From the NCBI RefSeq assembly GCF_020171745.1, contig NZ_JAIVAH010000018.1, positions 248,001 through 312,000 of the forward strand: DNA of 64,000 bases, given 5' to 3'. The notes beneath the pieces were generated by a model that was not told the DNA's origin, did no database searches, and saw nothing but the letters and a program-made list of their open reading frames with translations. Positions 35,745-43,443 of the stretch are shown piece by piece. The stretch is from Prescottella equi (GTDB taxonomy: Bacteria > Actinomycetota > Actinomycetes > Mycobacteriales > Mycobacteriaceae). Within the stretch, counting starts at the first letter, position 1; each line of letters begins with the position of its first letter. Both the position numbers and the translations under genes were made by a program.

Positions 35745-38093
35745 CTACGAGACCGTGGCGTCTTCGAGGTCCTGCTTGTCGCGCGGTAGTGCGCGGGTCA
35801 GCTTCTCGCCCTCGATGTCGACGTTCGGCAGGATCTTGTCGAGCCACTTGGGCAGCCACCACGCCTTGTCGCCGAGCAGTGCCATCACCGCGGGGATGAG
35901 GACCATGCGGACGATGAAGGCGTCGAAGAGCACCGCCGCGGCAAGCGCGAACCCGATCGACTTGATGAACGAGTTGGGCTCGAGCATGAACGCCCCGAAC
36001 ACCGAGATCATGATGAGCGCAGCAGCGGCCACCACGCGGGCACCGTGGCTGAAACCGATCGTCATGGCGCCCTTGGCGGACGCGCCGTGCACATACTCCT
36101 CGCGCATGCGGGTCACCAGGAACACCTGGTAGTCCATCGCGAGCCCGAACACCACACCGATCAGGAAGATCGGCATGAAGCTGACCAGAGGCTGCGGGTT
36201 GGCGATCAGCCCGCCCCAACCCTCCTGGAAGATTGCGACGGTGGCACCGAACGTGGCGGCGACGCTGAGCAGGAAGCCCAGGGCCGCGGTCAGCGGCACC
36301 AGGATCGAGCGGAATACCAGCATCAGCAGGATGAACGCGAGCCCGACCACGATGATCAGGTACGGCACGAGTGCCTCGAGCAGGCGGTCCGAGACGTCGG
36401 TCTCGAGCGCGGTCTGGCCGGTGACGCCGTAGTGGACGCCGATCTGCTCGTTGAGCGCGCCCTCACCGTCGCGGATGGACTGCATCAAGTCGATGGTCTT
36501 CTCGTCGGTCGGTGCACTGCCGGGGGTCACCAGGACCTGTGCAGTGTCGCCCTCCGGGTTCATCGCCACGATCTGCGCATTGACGACATCGTCCTGCGCG
36601 GAGATGGTCCGTACCACCTCGCCGAAGGCCTCCGGCGCCGGGACGGTGGCGTCCTTGGCGTCGACGACGACGAGAAGTGGGGCGTTGCGGCCGGGACCGA
36701 ACGCGTCGGACACCAGGTCGTAGGCCTGCCGCGAGCTGGTCGCGGGGTCGCCGGTGCTCTCGGACGGCAGGGCCAGCTTGAGCCCGGTTGCCGGCAGCGC
36801 CAGCGCTCCGAGAATCGCGATACCGACGATCAACGGGATCGCGGGCTTGCGGGCGACCCAGCCGGCATAGCGGGCGGCCGGACCGGGGACCGCGTCCGCA
36901 GCCTCCGGGTCCGGAGCCTTGACGAACGGGACCTTGCCCGCAAACGCCTTGCGGCCCAGGAGACCGAGGAAGGCCGGCAGGAAGGTCAGCGCGACGAGCA
37001 CCGCAACGAACACCGCGAACGCCGCCGCCATACCCATGTCGCTGAGGAACTTGATGCCGACGACGCGGAGCGCCACGAGCGCGATGATCACCGTCAGGCC
37101 GGCGAACACGACTGCCGAACCGGCAGTGCCGACCGCACGGCCCGCCGCCTCCTCGCGATTGCCACTGACGCTGACCTCGTGCTTGAAGCGGGAGACGATG
37201 AACAGCGAGTAGTCGATGGCCACGGCGAGACCGATCATCACCGCCAGGGTCGGAGTCATCGATCCGAGTTCGGTGAATCCGGTCGCGACGGTGATACCGA
37301 GGCTGCCGATGCCGACACCGATGATCGCAGCGATCAGCGGGAGCCCGGCGGCGACGAGGGAACCGAATGTGAGCAGCAGGACGACGGCGGCAACGGCCAG
37401 GCCGATCAGCTCTGCAGATCCGCCCGGCATCTCGGGGGCTTGCGCGGCGCTGCCGCTGAGCTCGACCGTCAGCCCGGCGTCACGCGCGACCTGAGCGGCG
37501 GCGGCGACCTGGTCGGTCAGTTCGACATTGACGTCCTCGAAGGTGCCCGCGAAGGGAACCTCGACGTAGCCGACCGTCTTGTCCGGGCTCAGCGGGGACA
37601 GGGCCGCGGCGTTCGCCAGCGCAACGTCGACGGGTGTTCCGGCCTGCTCTGCCTGCGCCGTCACCATCTGGGTCAGACTGGCATCGGCGACCACCGGGTT
37701 GACCAGCGCACCCTGAGCTGCCTCCGGAGATGCGGTGGCCGGGTCGACCTTGGCGGCCGGGTCGACGAGGTCGATGCCGCGGATCTTGGCCAGGGTGGCA
37801 TCCATCGCGGCCTGGTTCTCCGGGCTGTCGAGGGTCTCGCCGTCGGGGGCGGCGAAGACGTACCGAGCGGAGATGGAACTGAAAGGATCCTTGGCCGACG
37901 CGGGGAACCGCTCGGCCATCAGATCCTGCGCCTTCTGCGCGGGCGTACCGGGAATCGAGAACGAGTCGTTCGTCGGACCGGACAGGGTGGCAGCGCCGAC
38001 CCCCATCAGGACGAGGATGGCCAGCCAGATGGACAGGACCGTGCCTTTTCGCCGGTAGGCGAATCGGCCGATCCGATAGAGATAGGTGGCCAT
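35745..38093 (-). CDS. MMPL/RND-family transporter
   Basis: 782 residues with twelve helices in two halves, each with one large external loop after the first helix. Typical MMPL features: FAYRRKGTVLSIWLAILVLM at helix 1, GLAVAIDYSLFIVSRFKHEV with the proton-relay Asp-Tyr, and GLAMDYQVFLVTRMREEYVH with the second relay Asp-Tyr. MMPL proteins use the proton gradient to export lipids, siderophores or drugs. It directly follows a TetR gene (28-bp gap) and shares its transcript. The substrate is unknown, and there is no MmpS partner, so an antimicrobial or lipid efflux role under TetR control is plausible. Confidence 0.9.
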   Translation of the reverse strand: MATYLYRIGRFAYRRKGTVLSIWLAILVLMGVGAATLSGPTNDSFSIPGTPAQKAQDLMAERFPASAKDPFSSISARYVFAAPDGETLDSPENQAAMDATLAKIRGIDLVDPAAKVDPATASPEAAQGALVNPVVADASLTQMVTAQAEQAGTPVDVALANAAALSPLSPDKTVGYVEVPFAGTFEDVNVELTDQVAAAAQVARDAGLTVELSGSAAQAPEMPGGSAELIGLAVAAVVLLLTFGSLVAAGLPLIAAIIGVGIGSLGITVATGFTELGSMTPTLAVMIGLAVAIDYSLFIVSRFKHEVSVSGNREEAAGRAVGTAGSAVVFAGLTVIIALVALRVVGIKFLSDMGMAAAFAVFVAVLVALTFLPAFLGLLGRKAFAGKVPFVKAPDPEAADAVPGPAARYAGWVARKPAIPLIVGIAILGALALPATGLKLALPSESTGDPATSSRQAYDLVSDAFGPGRNAPLLVVVDAKDATVPAPEAFGEVVRTISAQDDVVNAQIVAMNPEGDTAQVLVTPGSAPTDEKTIDLMQSIRDGEGALNEQIGVHYGVTGQTALETDVSDRLLEALVPYLIIVVGLAFILLMLVFRSILVPLTAALGFLLSVAATFGATVAIFQEGWGGLIANPQPLVSFMPIFLIGVVFGLAMDYQVFLVTRMREEYVHGASAKGAMTIGFSHGARVVAAAALIMISVFGAFMLEPNSFIKSIGFALAAAVLFDAFIVRMVLIPAVMALLGDKAWWLPKWLDKILPNVDIEGEKLTRALPRDKQDLEDATVS

Positions 38094-38121
38094 GACGGCT
38101 CCTTCGTGATCGGGTGCGGGT

Positions 38122-38721
38122 CTAGCTGGTGGGCACGGCGAGGCCGGACCGCAGGTGGTCGAACGCCTCGTGGACGAGTTGCTCGGGGGCGTCGGCCGAC
38201 GAGCGACCGCTCATCCACAGGTCGAGAGATGCCTTGACCGCGGCGCCCACCACCATCTGCAGCAGGCTCGGGTACAGGCCGGAGGCGCCGGTGCGTTCGG
38301 CGATGACCTCGTCGAGCATCGGGGTCAGCCGCACGTGCATCTCCATCTTCTTGGCCAGAAGCGTGGGACTCGAGTCGACGAGATCGGCGAGGGCCTGCAT
38401 CTTCTCGAGCTCGTGGTCGGATTCGAGGAGTGCCCTCCGCACGATGTGCTCGAGCGAATCGAGGATCGGCTCGTCGACGGGACGCTCACGCAACCAGCCC
38501 GCCCACTCGAGTACCTCGGCCTCGAGGTGATGGAGGACGGCCTCCTCCTTGCAGGAGAAGTAGTTGTGGAACGTGCGGACGGAGACGCCCGCCTCGGACG
38601 CGATCATGTCCGCGGTGACGAGTTCGATGCCCCGCTCCATCGCGAGGCGTGCGGCGGCCTCGCTGAGCGCGATGCGCGTCGCCGCCTTCTTCCGGTCCCG
38701 GAGGCCGAGTTCTTCTCCCAC
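38122..38721 (-). CDS. TetR-family regulator of the MMPL transporter
   Basis: 199 residues from the GTG at 38721. HTH: ATRIALSEAAARLAMERGIE, VTADMIASEAGVSVRTFHNY (about residues 14-52), the canonical TetR start. The remaining helices form the ligand-binding domain. The frame is open to an ATG at 38802, but that extension covers a palindrome that I take to be the operator, so the GTG is preferred although its ribosome binding site is weak. It is co-directional with the MMPL gene and probably represses it and itself; the ligand is probably the exported compound. Confidence 0.83.
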   Translation of the reverse strand: MGEELGLRDRKKAATRIALSEAAARLAMERGIELVTADMIASEAGVSVRTFHNYFSCKEEAVLHHLEAEVLEWAGWLRERPVDEPILDSLEHIVRRALLESDHELEKMQALADLVDSSPTLLAKKMEMHVRLTPMLDEVIAERTGASGLYPSLLQMVVGAAVKASLDLWMSGRSSADAPEQLVHEAFDHLRSGLAVPTS

Positions 38722-38739
38722 TCCATCGAAGGTACCGAA

Positions 38740-38757
38740 ATTGCAGACCTCTGCAAT
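38740..38757. promoter_or_regulatory. probable operator upstream of the TetR-MMPL pair
   Basis: Palindrome ATTGCAGA-CC-TCTGCAAT with exact 8-bp arms, 19 bp upstream of the TetR GTG; a further half-site GTTGCAG follows. AT-rich for this genome. Assignment to the TetR protein is positional. Confidence 0.6.
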
Positions 38758-38883
38758 GTTGCAGCCAAGTGCACCTTTGTGGGCTTCGGCACACTTTTCC
38801 AATGCGCGTGATCGGGGTCACTCGAGACCCGTTCGCGGCCTACGCTGATCGCACACCCGGCGGACCACCGAACGGCGGCGACC

Positions 38884-39648
38884 ATGCCCGATTGGGACGG
38901 CGAACAGTACGCGCAGACCAGCGATCTCCAGCGTGCGATGGCGACGCGCGCGATCGCCGGACTCGACCTGAAACCCGACGACCGCCTGCTCGACGTCGGC
39001 TGCGGCGACGGCTTCGTCACCCGACTGCTCGCCGAACGACTCCCCGACGGCCGCGCGGTGGGCGTCGACGCGTCCCCGCGGATGATCGCGAAGGCCGGGA
39101 CGGGTACGTCGAACGTGCAGTTCGTCCTCGCCGACGCCCGCGACCTGCCGTTCCGCGCCGAGTTCGACGTCGTGGTGTCGTTCAACGCGCTGCACTGGGT
39201 GGTCGAGCAGCAGCGCGCGCTCGGCTCGATCGCCGCCGCGGCCCGACCGGACGCCCGCGCCCTGATCCAGGTGGTGTGCGCCGGCGACCGCCCCAGCCTC
39301 GAGACCGTCGCGATGGAGGTCGCCGGTTCGCCCCGCTGGGTGGACCGGTTCGCCGGATTCGCGCCGCCGTTCGTCCACGTCGACCCCGACGGCTACCCCG
39401 ACCTCGCGGCGGCCGCGGGACTGCGCGTCACCAACCTGTCGGTGCAGGACGTCACGTGGGACTTCGGCACGCACGACGCGTTCGCCGCGTGGTGCAGCAA
39501 CGGCGCCGACGCGTGGACGTCGCGACTGGCCCCCGAGGACCGGCCACACTTTCTCGAGGACTGGGTGCGCGCGTACGAGGAGGTCTCCGGCCGGGCCGGG
39601 CTGTTCCTGTTCACCCAGATGCGCGCCGACCTGCGAGTACATCCCTAA
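38884..39648 (+). CDS. class I SAM-dependent methyltransferase (trans-aconitate methyltransferase-like)
   Basis: 254 residues. Motif I RLLDVGCGDGFVTRLLAERL (near 34-53), motif II VGVDASPRMIAKAG, DARDLPFRAEFDVVVSFNAL with HWV, the Tam-like post-motif region, and a C-terminal WDFGTHDAFAAWCSNGADAW. The Ala-His-Trp arrangement (FNALHWV) is typical of Tam-type enzymes that methylate small carboxylates or polyketide-like acids. It diverges from the TetR-MMPL pair and its stop overlaps the convergent Rrf2 gene by 4 bp. Substrate unknown. Confidence 0.82.
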   Translation: MPDWDGEQYAQTSDLQRAMATRAIAGLDLKPDDRLLDVGCGDGFVTRLLAERLPDGRAVGVDASPRMIAKAGTGTSNVQFVLADARDLPFRAEFDVVVSFNALHWVVEQQRALGSIAAAARPDARALIQVVCAGDRPSLETVAMEVAGSPRWVDRFAGFAPPFVHVDPDGYPDLAAAAGLRVTNLSVQDVTWDFGTHDAFAAWCSNGADAWTSRLAPEDRPHFLEDWVRAYEEVSGRAGLFLFTQMRADLRVHP

Positions 39649-40100
39649 CGCCGGCGCCAGGCCTCCGGGTCGGCGGTGAGGTCGTCGACGAACGCCGGCA
39701 GCGCGCCGGCCGCGACGTCGGCGATCGTGACGCCCTCGAGCACCGCACGCAGGTTGACGCGGACCGCGATCCACACCTGCTGCAGCGACTCGGCGGCGCC
39801 GTCGTACGTGACGTCCTCGGGCCGCTCGCCGCGCACCGACGCGAGCGGGCCCTCGACGGTACGGATGACGTCGGCGATCGTGATGTCGGCGGCGGAACCG
39901 GTGAGCCGGTAGCCGCCGTCGGGGCCGCGCCGGCTGTCGACCAGGCCGCCGCGGCGCAGATCCGCGAGTACGGCCTCGAGGAATTTCGGGGCGATCGACT
40001 GCGACGCGGACAGCGCGTCGGCCTTCACCAGGGCCGGGGCCGCGGACGCGAGGTCGACGAGGGCACGCACCGCGCAGTCCACCCTCGCCGAGATGTGCAC
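39645..40100 (-). CDS. Rrf2-family regulator lacking Fe-S cysteines
   Basis: 151 residues. The start MHISARVDCAVRALVDLASA and the HTH/wing (SASQSIAPKFLEAVLADLRR, GGLVDSRRGPDGGYRLTG) are clear Rrf2. The cluster-binding loop that normally has three Cys is ASVRGERPEDVTYD here; the only Cys in the protein is residue 9. It therefore cannot bind a cluster in the IscR/NsrR way and may sense a metabolite or thiol (CymR-like) instead. The GTG at 40100 is the start. It faces the sterol desaturase gene across 124 bp containing a GTGACC palindrome. Confidence 0.83.
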   Translation of the reverse strand: MHISARVDCAVRALVDLASAAPALVKADALSASQSIAPKFLEAVLADLRRGGLVDSRRGPDGGYRLTGSAADITIADVIRTVEGPLASVRGERPEDVTYDGAAESLQQVWIAVRVNLRAVLEGVTIADVAAGALPAFVDDLTADPEAWRRR

Positions 40101-40161
40101 CCCGCCCCCGATCCGATTCGACGCCGACTCGCCCCAGACGTTACCCACCGCCGTCGAGCTA

Positions 40162-40175
40162 GTGACCCAGGTCAC
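40162..40175. promoter_or_regulatory. 14-bp palindrome between Rrf2 and hydroxylase genes
   Basis: GTGACC-CA-GGTCAC with exact 6-bp arms, 62 bp from the Rrf2 start and 50 bp from the hydroxylase start, a plausible operator for the divergent pair. Confidence 0.45.
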
Positions 40176-40224
40176 CCCGCGGAGTAGATTCCCGGTCAGG
40201 TGCGCGCGACAGCTCGGAGGCAAC

Positions 40225-41187
40225 ATGTGGGAGACCCTCACCACGGCGTGGGGATCGCTGCTCGAACCGCTCGGGGATCCGGTCACCCTCGCGATTCCGG
40301 CGTTCGTCGTGTTCCTCGGGCTCGAGTGGTTCGCGGCCCGCAAGCTCGAGGAGACCGAGATCCGCGACGGCCGGGCCCACCCGCCGACGGCCGGTTACGA
40401 GTTCCGGGACGCGCGGGCGTCGATCTCGATGGGCCTGGTGTCGATCGCGACCACCGCGTTCTGGAAATTCCTGGCGCTGATCGGTTACTCCGCGATCTGG
40501 GTGTACCTCGCGCCGTGGCACCTGCCGGCGAACGCCTGGTACACGTGGGTGCTCCTGCTTGTCGGCATCGACCTGCTCTACTACACGTATCACCGCATGG
40601 CGCACCGGATCCGGCTGATCTGGGCGACCCATCAGGCGCACCACTCGAGCGAGTACTTCAACTTCGCGACCGCGCTGCGCCAGAAGTGGAACAACAGCGG
40701 CGAGATCCTCATGTGGATTCCGTTGCCGCTGATCGGCATTCCACCGTGGATGATCTTCGTGGGATTCTCGGTGAGCCTGGTGTACCAGTTCTTCGTGCAC
40801 ACCGAGCGGGTCGACAAGCTGCCCCGGCCGGTCGAGTTCGTGTTCAACACCCCGTCGCACCACCGCGTGCACCACGGCTGCGATCCCGAGTACCTCGACC
40901 GCAACTATGCCGGCATCCTGATCGTCTGGGACCGGATGTTCGGGACCTTCCGGGCCGAGCAGCAGCGCCCCACCTACGGGCTGACGAAACCGGTGGGCAC
41001 CTACGACATCTGGAAACTGCAGACCCACGAGTATGCCGCGATCGGACGCGACGTCCGCGCCGCGCAGTCGTGGCGTGACCGCCTCGGCTACGTGTTCGGG
41101 CCGCCCGGGTGGGCGCCGTCAGGCGCGGGCCAGGCTCACCAGGAAGTCGACCGTGCCGTTGCCGTCGACCGTCACGAATCCCAGTGA
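40225..41187 (+). CDS. sterol desaturase/fatty acid hydroxylase family protein
   Basis: 320 residues with about four membrane helices and the three His clusters of the di-iron hydroxylase superfamily: YYTYHRMAHRIRLIWATHQAH with HxxxH and HxxHH, and NTPSHHRVHHGCDPEYLDRN with HxxHH. These bind the di-iron centre that hydroxylates or desaturates sterols, fatty acids or carotenoids at the membrane. GGAGG lies 5 bases before the ATG at 40225. Its 3' end overlaps the convergent YceI gene by 69 bp, giving the protein a hydrophilic Ala/Gln/Asp tail. An Rrf2 regulator is divergent. Substrate unknown; a sterol or mycolate role is possible. Confidence 0.88.
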   Translation: MWETLTTAWGSLLEPLGDPVTLAIPAFVVFLGLEWFAARKLEETEIRDGRAHPPTAGYEFRDARASISMGLVSIATTAFWKFLALIGYSAIWVYLAPWHLPANAWYTWVLLLVGIDLLYYTYHRMAHRIRLIWATHQAHHSSEYFNFATALRQKWNNSGEILMWIPLPLIGIPPWMIFVGFSVSLVYQFFVHTERVDKLPRPVEFVFNTPSHHRVHHGCDPEYLDRNYAGILIVWDRMFGTFRAEQQRPTYGLTKPVGTYDIWKLQTHEYAAIGRDVRAAQSWRDRLGYVFGPPGWAPSGAGQAHQEVDRAVAVDRHESQ

Positions 41188-41808
41188 CGGCGGCGTTATT
41201 CCGTAGTCCGACCAGGTGACCGGGACGGCGCCGGACGCGATCAGCGTGTCACCGGAGTGCAGCACCTTGACGTCCACGGTCACCGGCCGGGTCTGGTCCT
41301 TGAGCGTCAGCGTCCCGTCCGCCTTCACCGTGGCGGCGGTGCCGTCGGTGGGCAGCGATGCGAGATCGACCGGCGCCGTGAGCGTGAACTTCGCGTTCGG
41401 GAAGGTCTCGGCGTCCATCACGTTGCCGCGGAACTGACCGTCCCGGCGCGCATTGTCGGTGGCGATGCCGGCGACCTGCACGACGATCTCGGCGGCGGTG
41501 AGCTTCTGGCCGGCGATGCTGACGTTGCCGTTCACCTGGTCGGTGGTGCCGACGACGGTGACACGGGCGCCGTTGAGGATCTCGGACACGGTGTACCCGG
41601 CGGCGGTCGCGTTGGCGCCCTCCCCCGGCCCGACGGCCCACTCGCCGTCCACCGAGCCGGTCGCGGCCTGTGCACCCTCGGTCGACACCGAGGCGGCCGG
41701 GGCGTCGTCCTCGGCGATGAACTGACCGTAGATCCAGGGGCCCGCGAGGACACCAAGGAGAACCACGACGACCGCCCCACCGATGATCCACCACTTCTTC
41801 ACCGGCAC
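41119..41808 (-). CDS. YceI-family lipid-binding protein with N-terminal anchor
   Basis: 229 residues. An N-terminal helix KKWWIIGGAVVVVLLGVLAG anchors or exports it. After a ~40-residue acidic linker comes the YceI lipocalin-like barrel: DGEWAVGPGEGANATAAGYT, ATDNARRDGQFRGNVMDAET, FPNAKFTLTAPVDL, and VDVKVLHSGDTLIASGAVPV. YceI proteins bind polyisoprenoids in the envelope. The GTG at 41808 is the start; GTG at 41802 is the alternative. It overlaps the convergent hydroxylase by 69 bp, so both probably act on lipids. Confidence 0.85.
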   Translation of the reverse strand: MPVKKWWIIGGAVVVVLLGVLAGPWIYGQFIAEDDAPAASVSTEGAQAATGSVDGEWAVGPGEGANATAAGYTVSEILNGARVTVVGTTDQVNGNVSIAGQKLTAAEIVVQVAGIATDNARRDGQFRGNVMDAETFPNAKFTLTAPVDLASLPTDGTAATVKADGTLTLKDQTRPVTVDVKVLHSGDTLIASGAVPVTWSDYGITPPSLGFVTVDGNGTVDFLVSLARA

Positions 41809-41840
41809 AGACTATGAGCGGAGCGGTGGATACGCCACAG

Positions 41841-42332
41841 TTACGATCCCGGCGCCGATGCCCGACGCGCCGTCGATTCGTTGCGGACGTCCTCGCCGAC
41901 CTCGGCGAGCGCCGTCCGGATCATCGCCCCGTACCCGTCGTCGCCGAGCGCATCGAGGTACTCGGCGGCGGCGTCGAGATGAGAACGCGCGGCATCGAAC
42001 GAGCCGAGCCGACGGAGGTTGTCGGCGAGGTTGAGGTGCAGCGACGGGTAGAAGCCGCGGACCGCCAGGCTCGCGTGGTGTTCCTGGACGCGGTCGTTCG
42101 TGAGGTTGTCCGCGGCGTCGAGCGCCCGGACGTCCCACATCAGCGCCTGCGCCGGGTCGTCGTACAGGTCGGCCAGGTAGTGCGCGAGCGTGCACCGGTG
42201 AAACGGGTCGCCGCTCAGGGTGATCTCGGCCCACAGGTCCAGCAGCGCGGCCCGGGCCGCGTCGGTGTCGCCGTCGCGGCCGAGAGTCACCCCGCGGGTG
42301 ATCGCGTCCATCGTCTGGTCGGTTGTCGTCAT
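41841..42332 (-). CDS. TPR-like hypothetical protein
   Basis: 163 residues. Helix-turn-helix pairs such as VTLGRDGDTDAARAALLDLW, LAHYLADLYDDPAQALMWDV and YPSLHLNLADNLRRLGSFDA, AARSHLDAAAEYLDALGDDG have the tetratricopeptide spacing with Ala/Leu at conserved positions. No catalytic motif. Its start lies 17 bp from the MerR-clamp fusion stop, on the same strand, so they are probably one transcription unit. TPR proteins of this kind usually mediate protein contacts. Confidence 0.75.
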   Translation of the reverse strand: MTTTDQTMDAITRGVTLGRDGDTDAARAALLDLWAEITLSGDPFHRCTLAHYLADLYDDPAQALMWDVRALDAADNLTNDRVQEHHASLAVRGFYPSLHLNLADNLRRLGSFDAARSHLDAAAEYLDALGDDGYGAMIRTALAEVGEDVRNESTARRASAPGS

Positions 42333-42348
42333 GAATAGTCCTGTCTCT

Positions 42349-43410
42349 CTAGGCGTCCGACGCGGTCGGCATCGCGAGGGTGGTGAGGTCGCCGTCGGTC
42401 GCGGAGCGGATGACCACGGGCATGTCCGGGGCGGAGATGTCGAGCATGAGGTCGGGTCCGACGGCCGTCACGAGCGCCGACCGCAGATTGTCGCGGCGGA
42501 AGAACAGTTCGACGCCCGGACCGGTGACGCGGGCGTCGAGGCGCCGGTTCGGGCCGGCCGGCGAACCGACCGAGATTTCGTGCGGGGCGACCACGCACCG
42601 GATCGTCTCGGTGGGCGCACCCTCGACGGCGCCGAGCAAGGCATCGTGCTGGGCGACCACCCGGGTGCGGGTCGGCGGCAGCGCGGCCAGCATCGCCGCG
42701 TAGTCCGGGAAGGTGCCCGGCAGCACGGTGCACCGCTTCTCGTCACCGCTTGTCGAGAGGACGACGGTGTCGTCCCGTCGATCGAGTGCGAGATCGTCGG
42801 ATCCGGCGAACCACGGGACGAGCGCGGCAAGTTCACCCGCCGGAAGCACCGCGGACCACGGGGGCTGGTTTCCCGCCACTGCGAGGCTGCGCGTCGACAG
42901 GCGATAGCGGTCGGTCGCGGTCACGGTGACGGCGTCACCGCCCAACTCGATGAGTATCCCGGCCAGGATCGGGAACTCGGGATCCTCCGACACCGCGGGC
43001 AGCACCCGTTCGATCGCGTCGGCGAACAACCGTCCCGACAGCGCGACGCGCGGGACTCGCTGCCCGAGCGCGAGGGCCGCCTTCACCGCCTCGGCCTCGG
43101 CGGCGGCGTCCGCGGCCCGCTGCTGCAGGACCTGCACGTGCGCGTCGAGCAGTCGGGCGGCCTCGTCCGGGCCCGCGGAGAGGACCCGCTTCACCACGTC
43201 CAACGGCACGTCGATCGCCCGCAGTCGGCGGATCGTCGACGCCCGCTCGCGCTGCCCGGCGGCGTAGTACCGATACCCGGTTGCCGGGTCGATGCGCGCC
43301 GGTGCGAGTAGGCCGCTGTCGTCGTAGAACCGCAGCGCGCTCGGCGTCAGGCCGGTGGCGCGCGCGAAGGCGCCGATCGTGACCAGGTCGTCGAATCCGG
43401 AGGCGTTCAC
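42349..43410 (-). CDS. MerR-family HTH fused to a DNA polymerase III beta-clamp-like domain
   Basis: 353 residues. Residues 10-80 are a MerR DNA-binding domain: VTIGAFARATGLTPSALRFY, DDSGLLAPARIDPATGYRYY. A coiled coil (LDAHVQVLQQRAADAAAEAE) follows. Residues ~125-350 read as DnaN-type clamp fold, e.g. LSGRLFADAIERVLPAVSED, GILIELGGDAVTVTATDRYR (the ATDRYRL motif of sliding clamps) and LPGTFPDYAAMLAAL (the F-PDY motif). This fusion is known in databases but not functionally described to my knowledge. It may be a ligand- or clamp-sensing regulator. GTG start; the TPR-like gene follows 17 bp later. Confidence 0.85.
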   Translation of the reverse strand: MNASGFDDLVTIGAFARATGLTPSALRFYDDSGLLAPARIDPATGYRYYAAGQRERASTIRRLRAIDVPLDVVKRVLSAGPDEAARLLDAHVQVLQQRAADAAAEAEAVKAALALGQRVPRVALSGRLFADAIERVLPAVSEDPEFPILAGILIELGGDAVTVTATDRYRLSTRSLAVAGNQPPWSAVLPAGELAALVPWFAGSDDLALDRRDDTVVLSTSGDEKRCTVLPGTFPDYAAMLAALPPTRTRVVAQHDALLGAVEGAPTETIRCVVAPHEISVGSPAGPNRRLDARVTGPGVELFFRRDNLRSALVTAVGPDLMLDISAPDMPVVIRSATDGDLTTLAMPTASDA

Positions 43411-43443
43411 CCCGCCATCATGAAGTTTCGACCAGGTGGAAGG

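Noticed and set aside
31797-38237. Several 500-730-codon plus-strand frames opposite the ABC and MMPL genes
   Set aside because: They mirror the high GC3 of the minus-strand genes and show no protein motifs.
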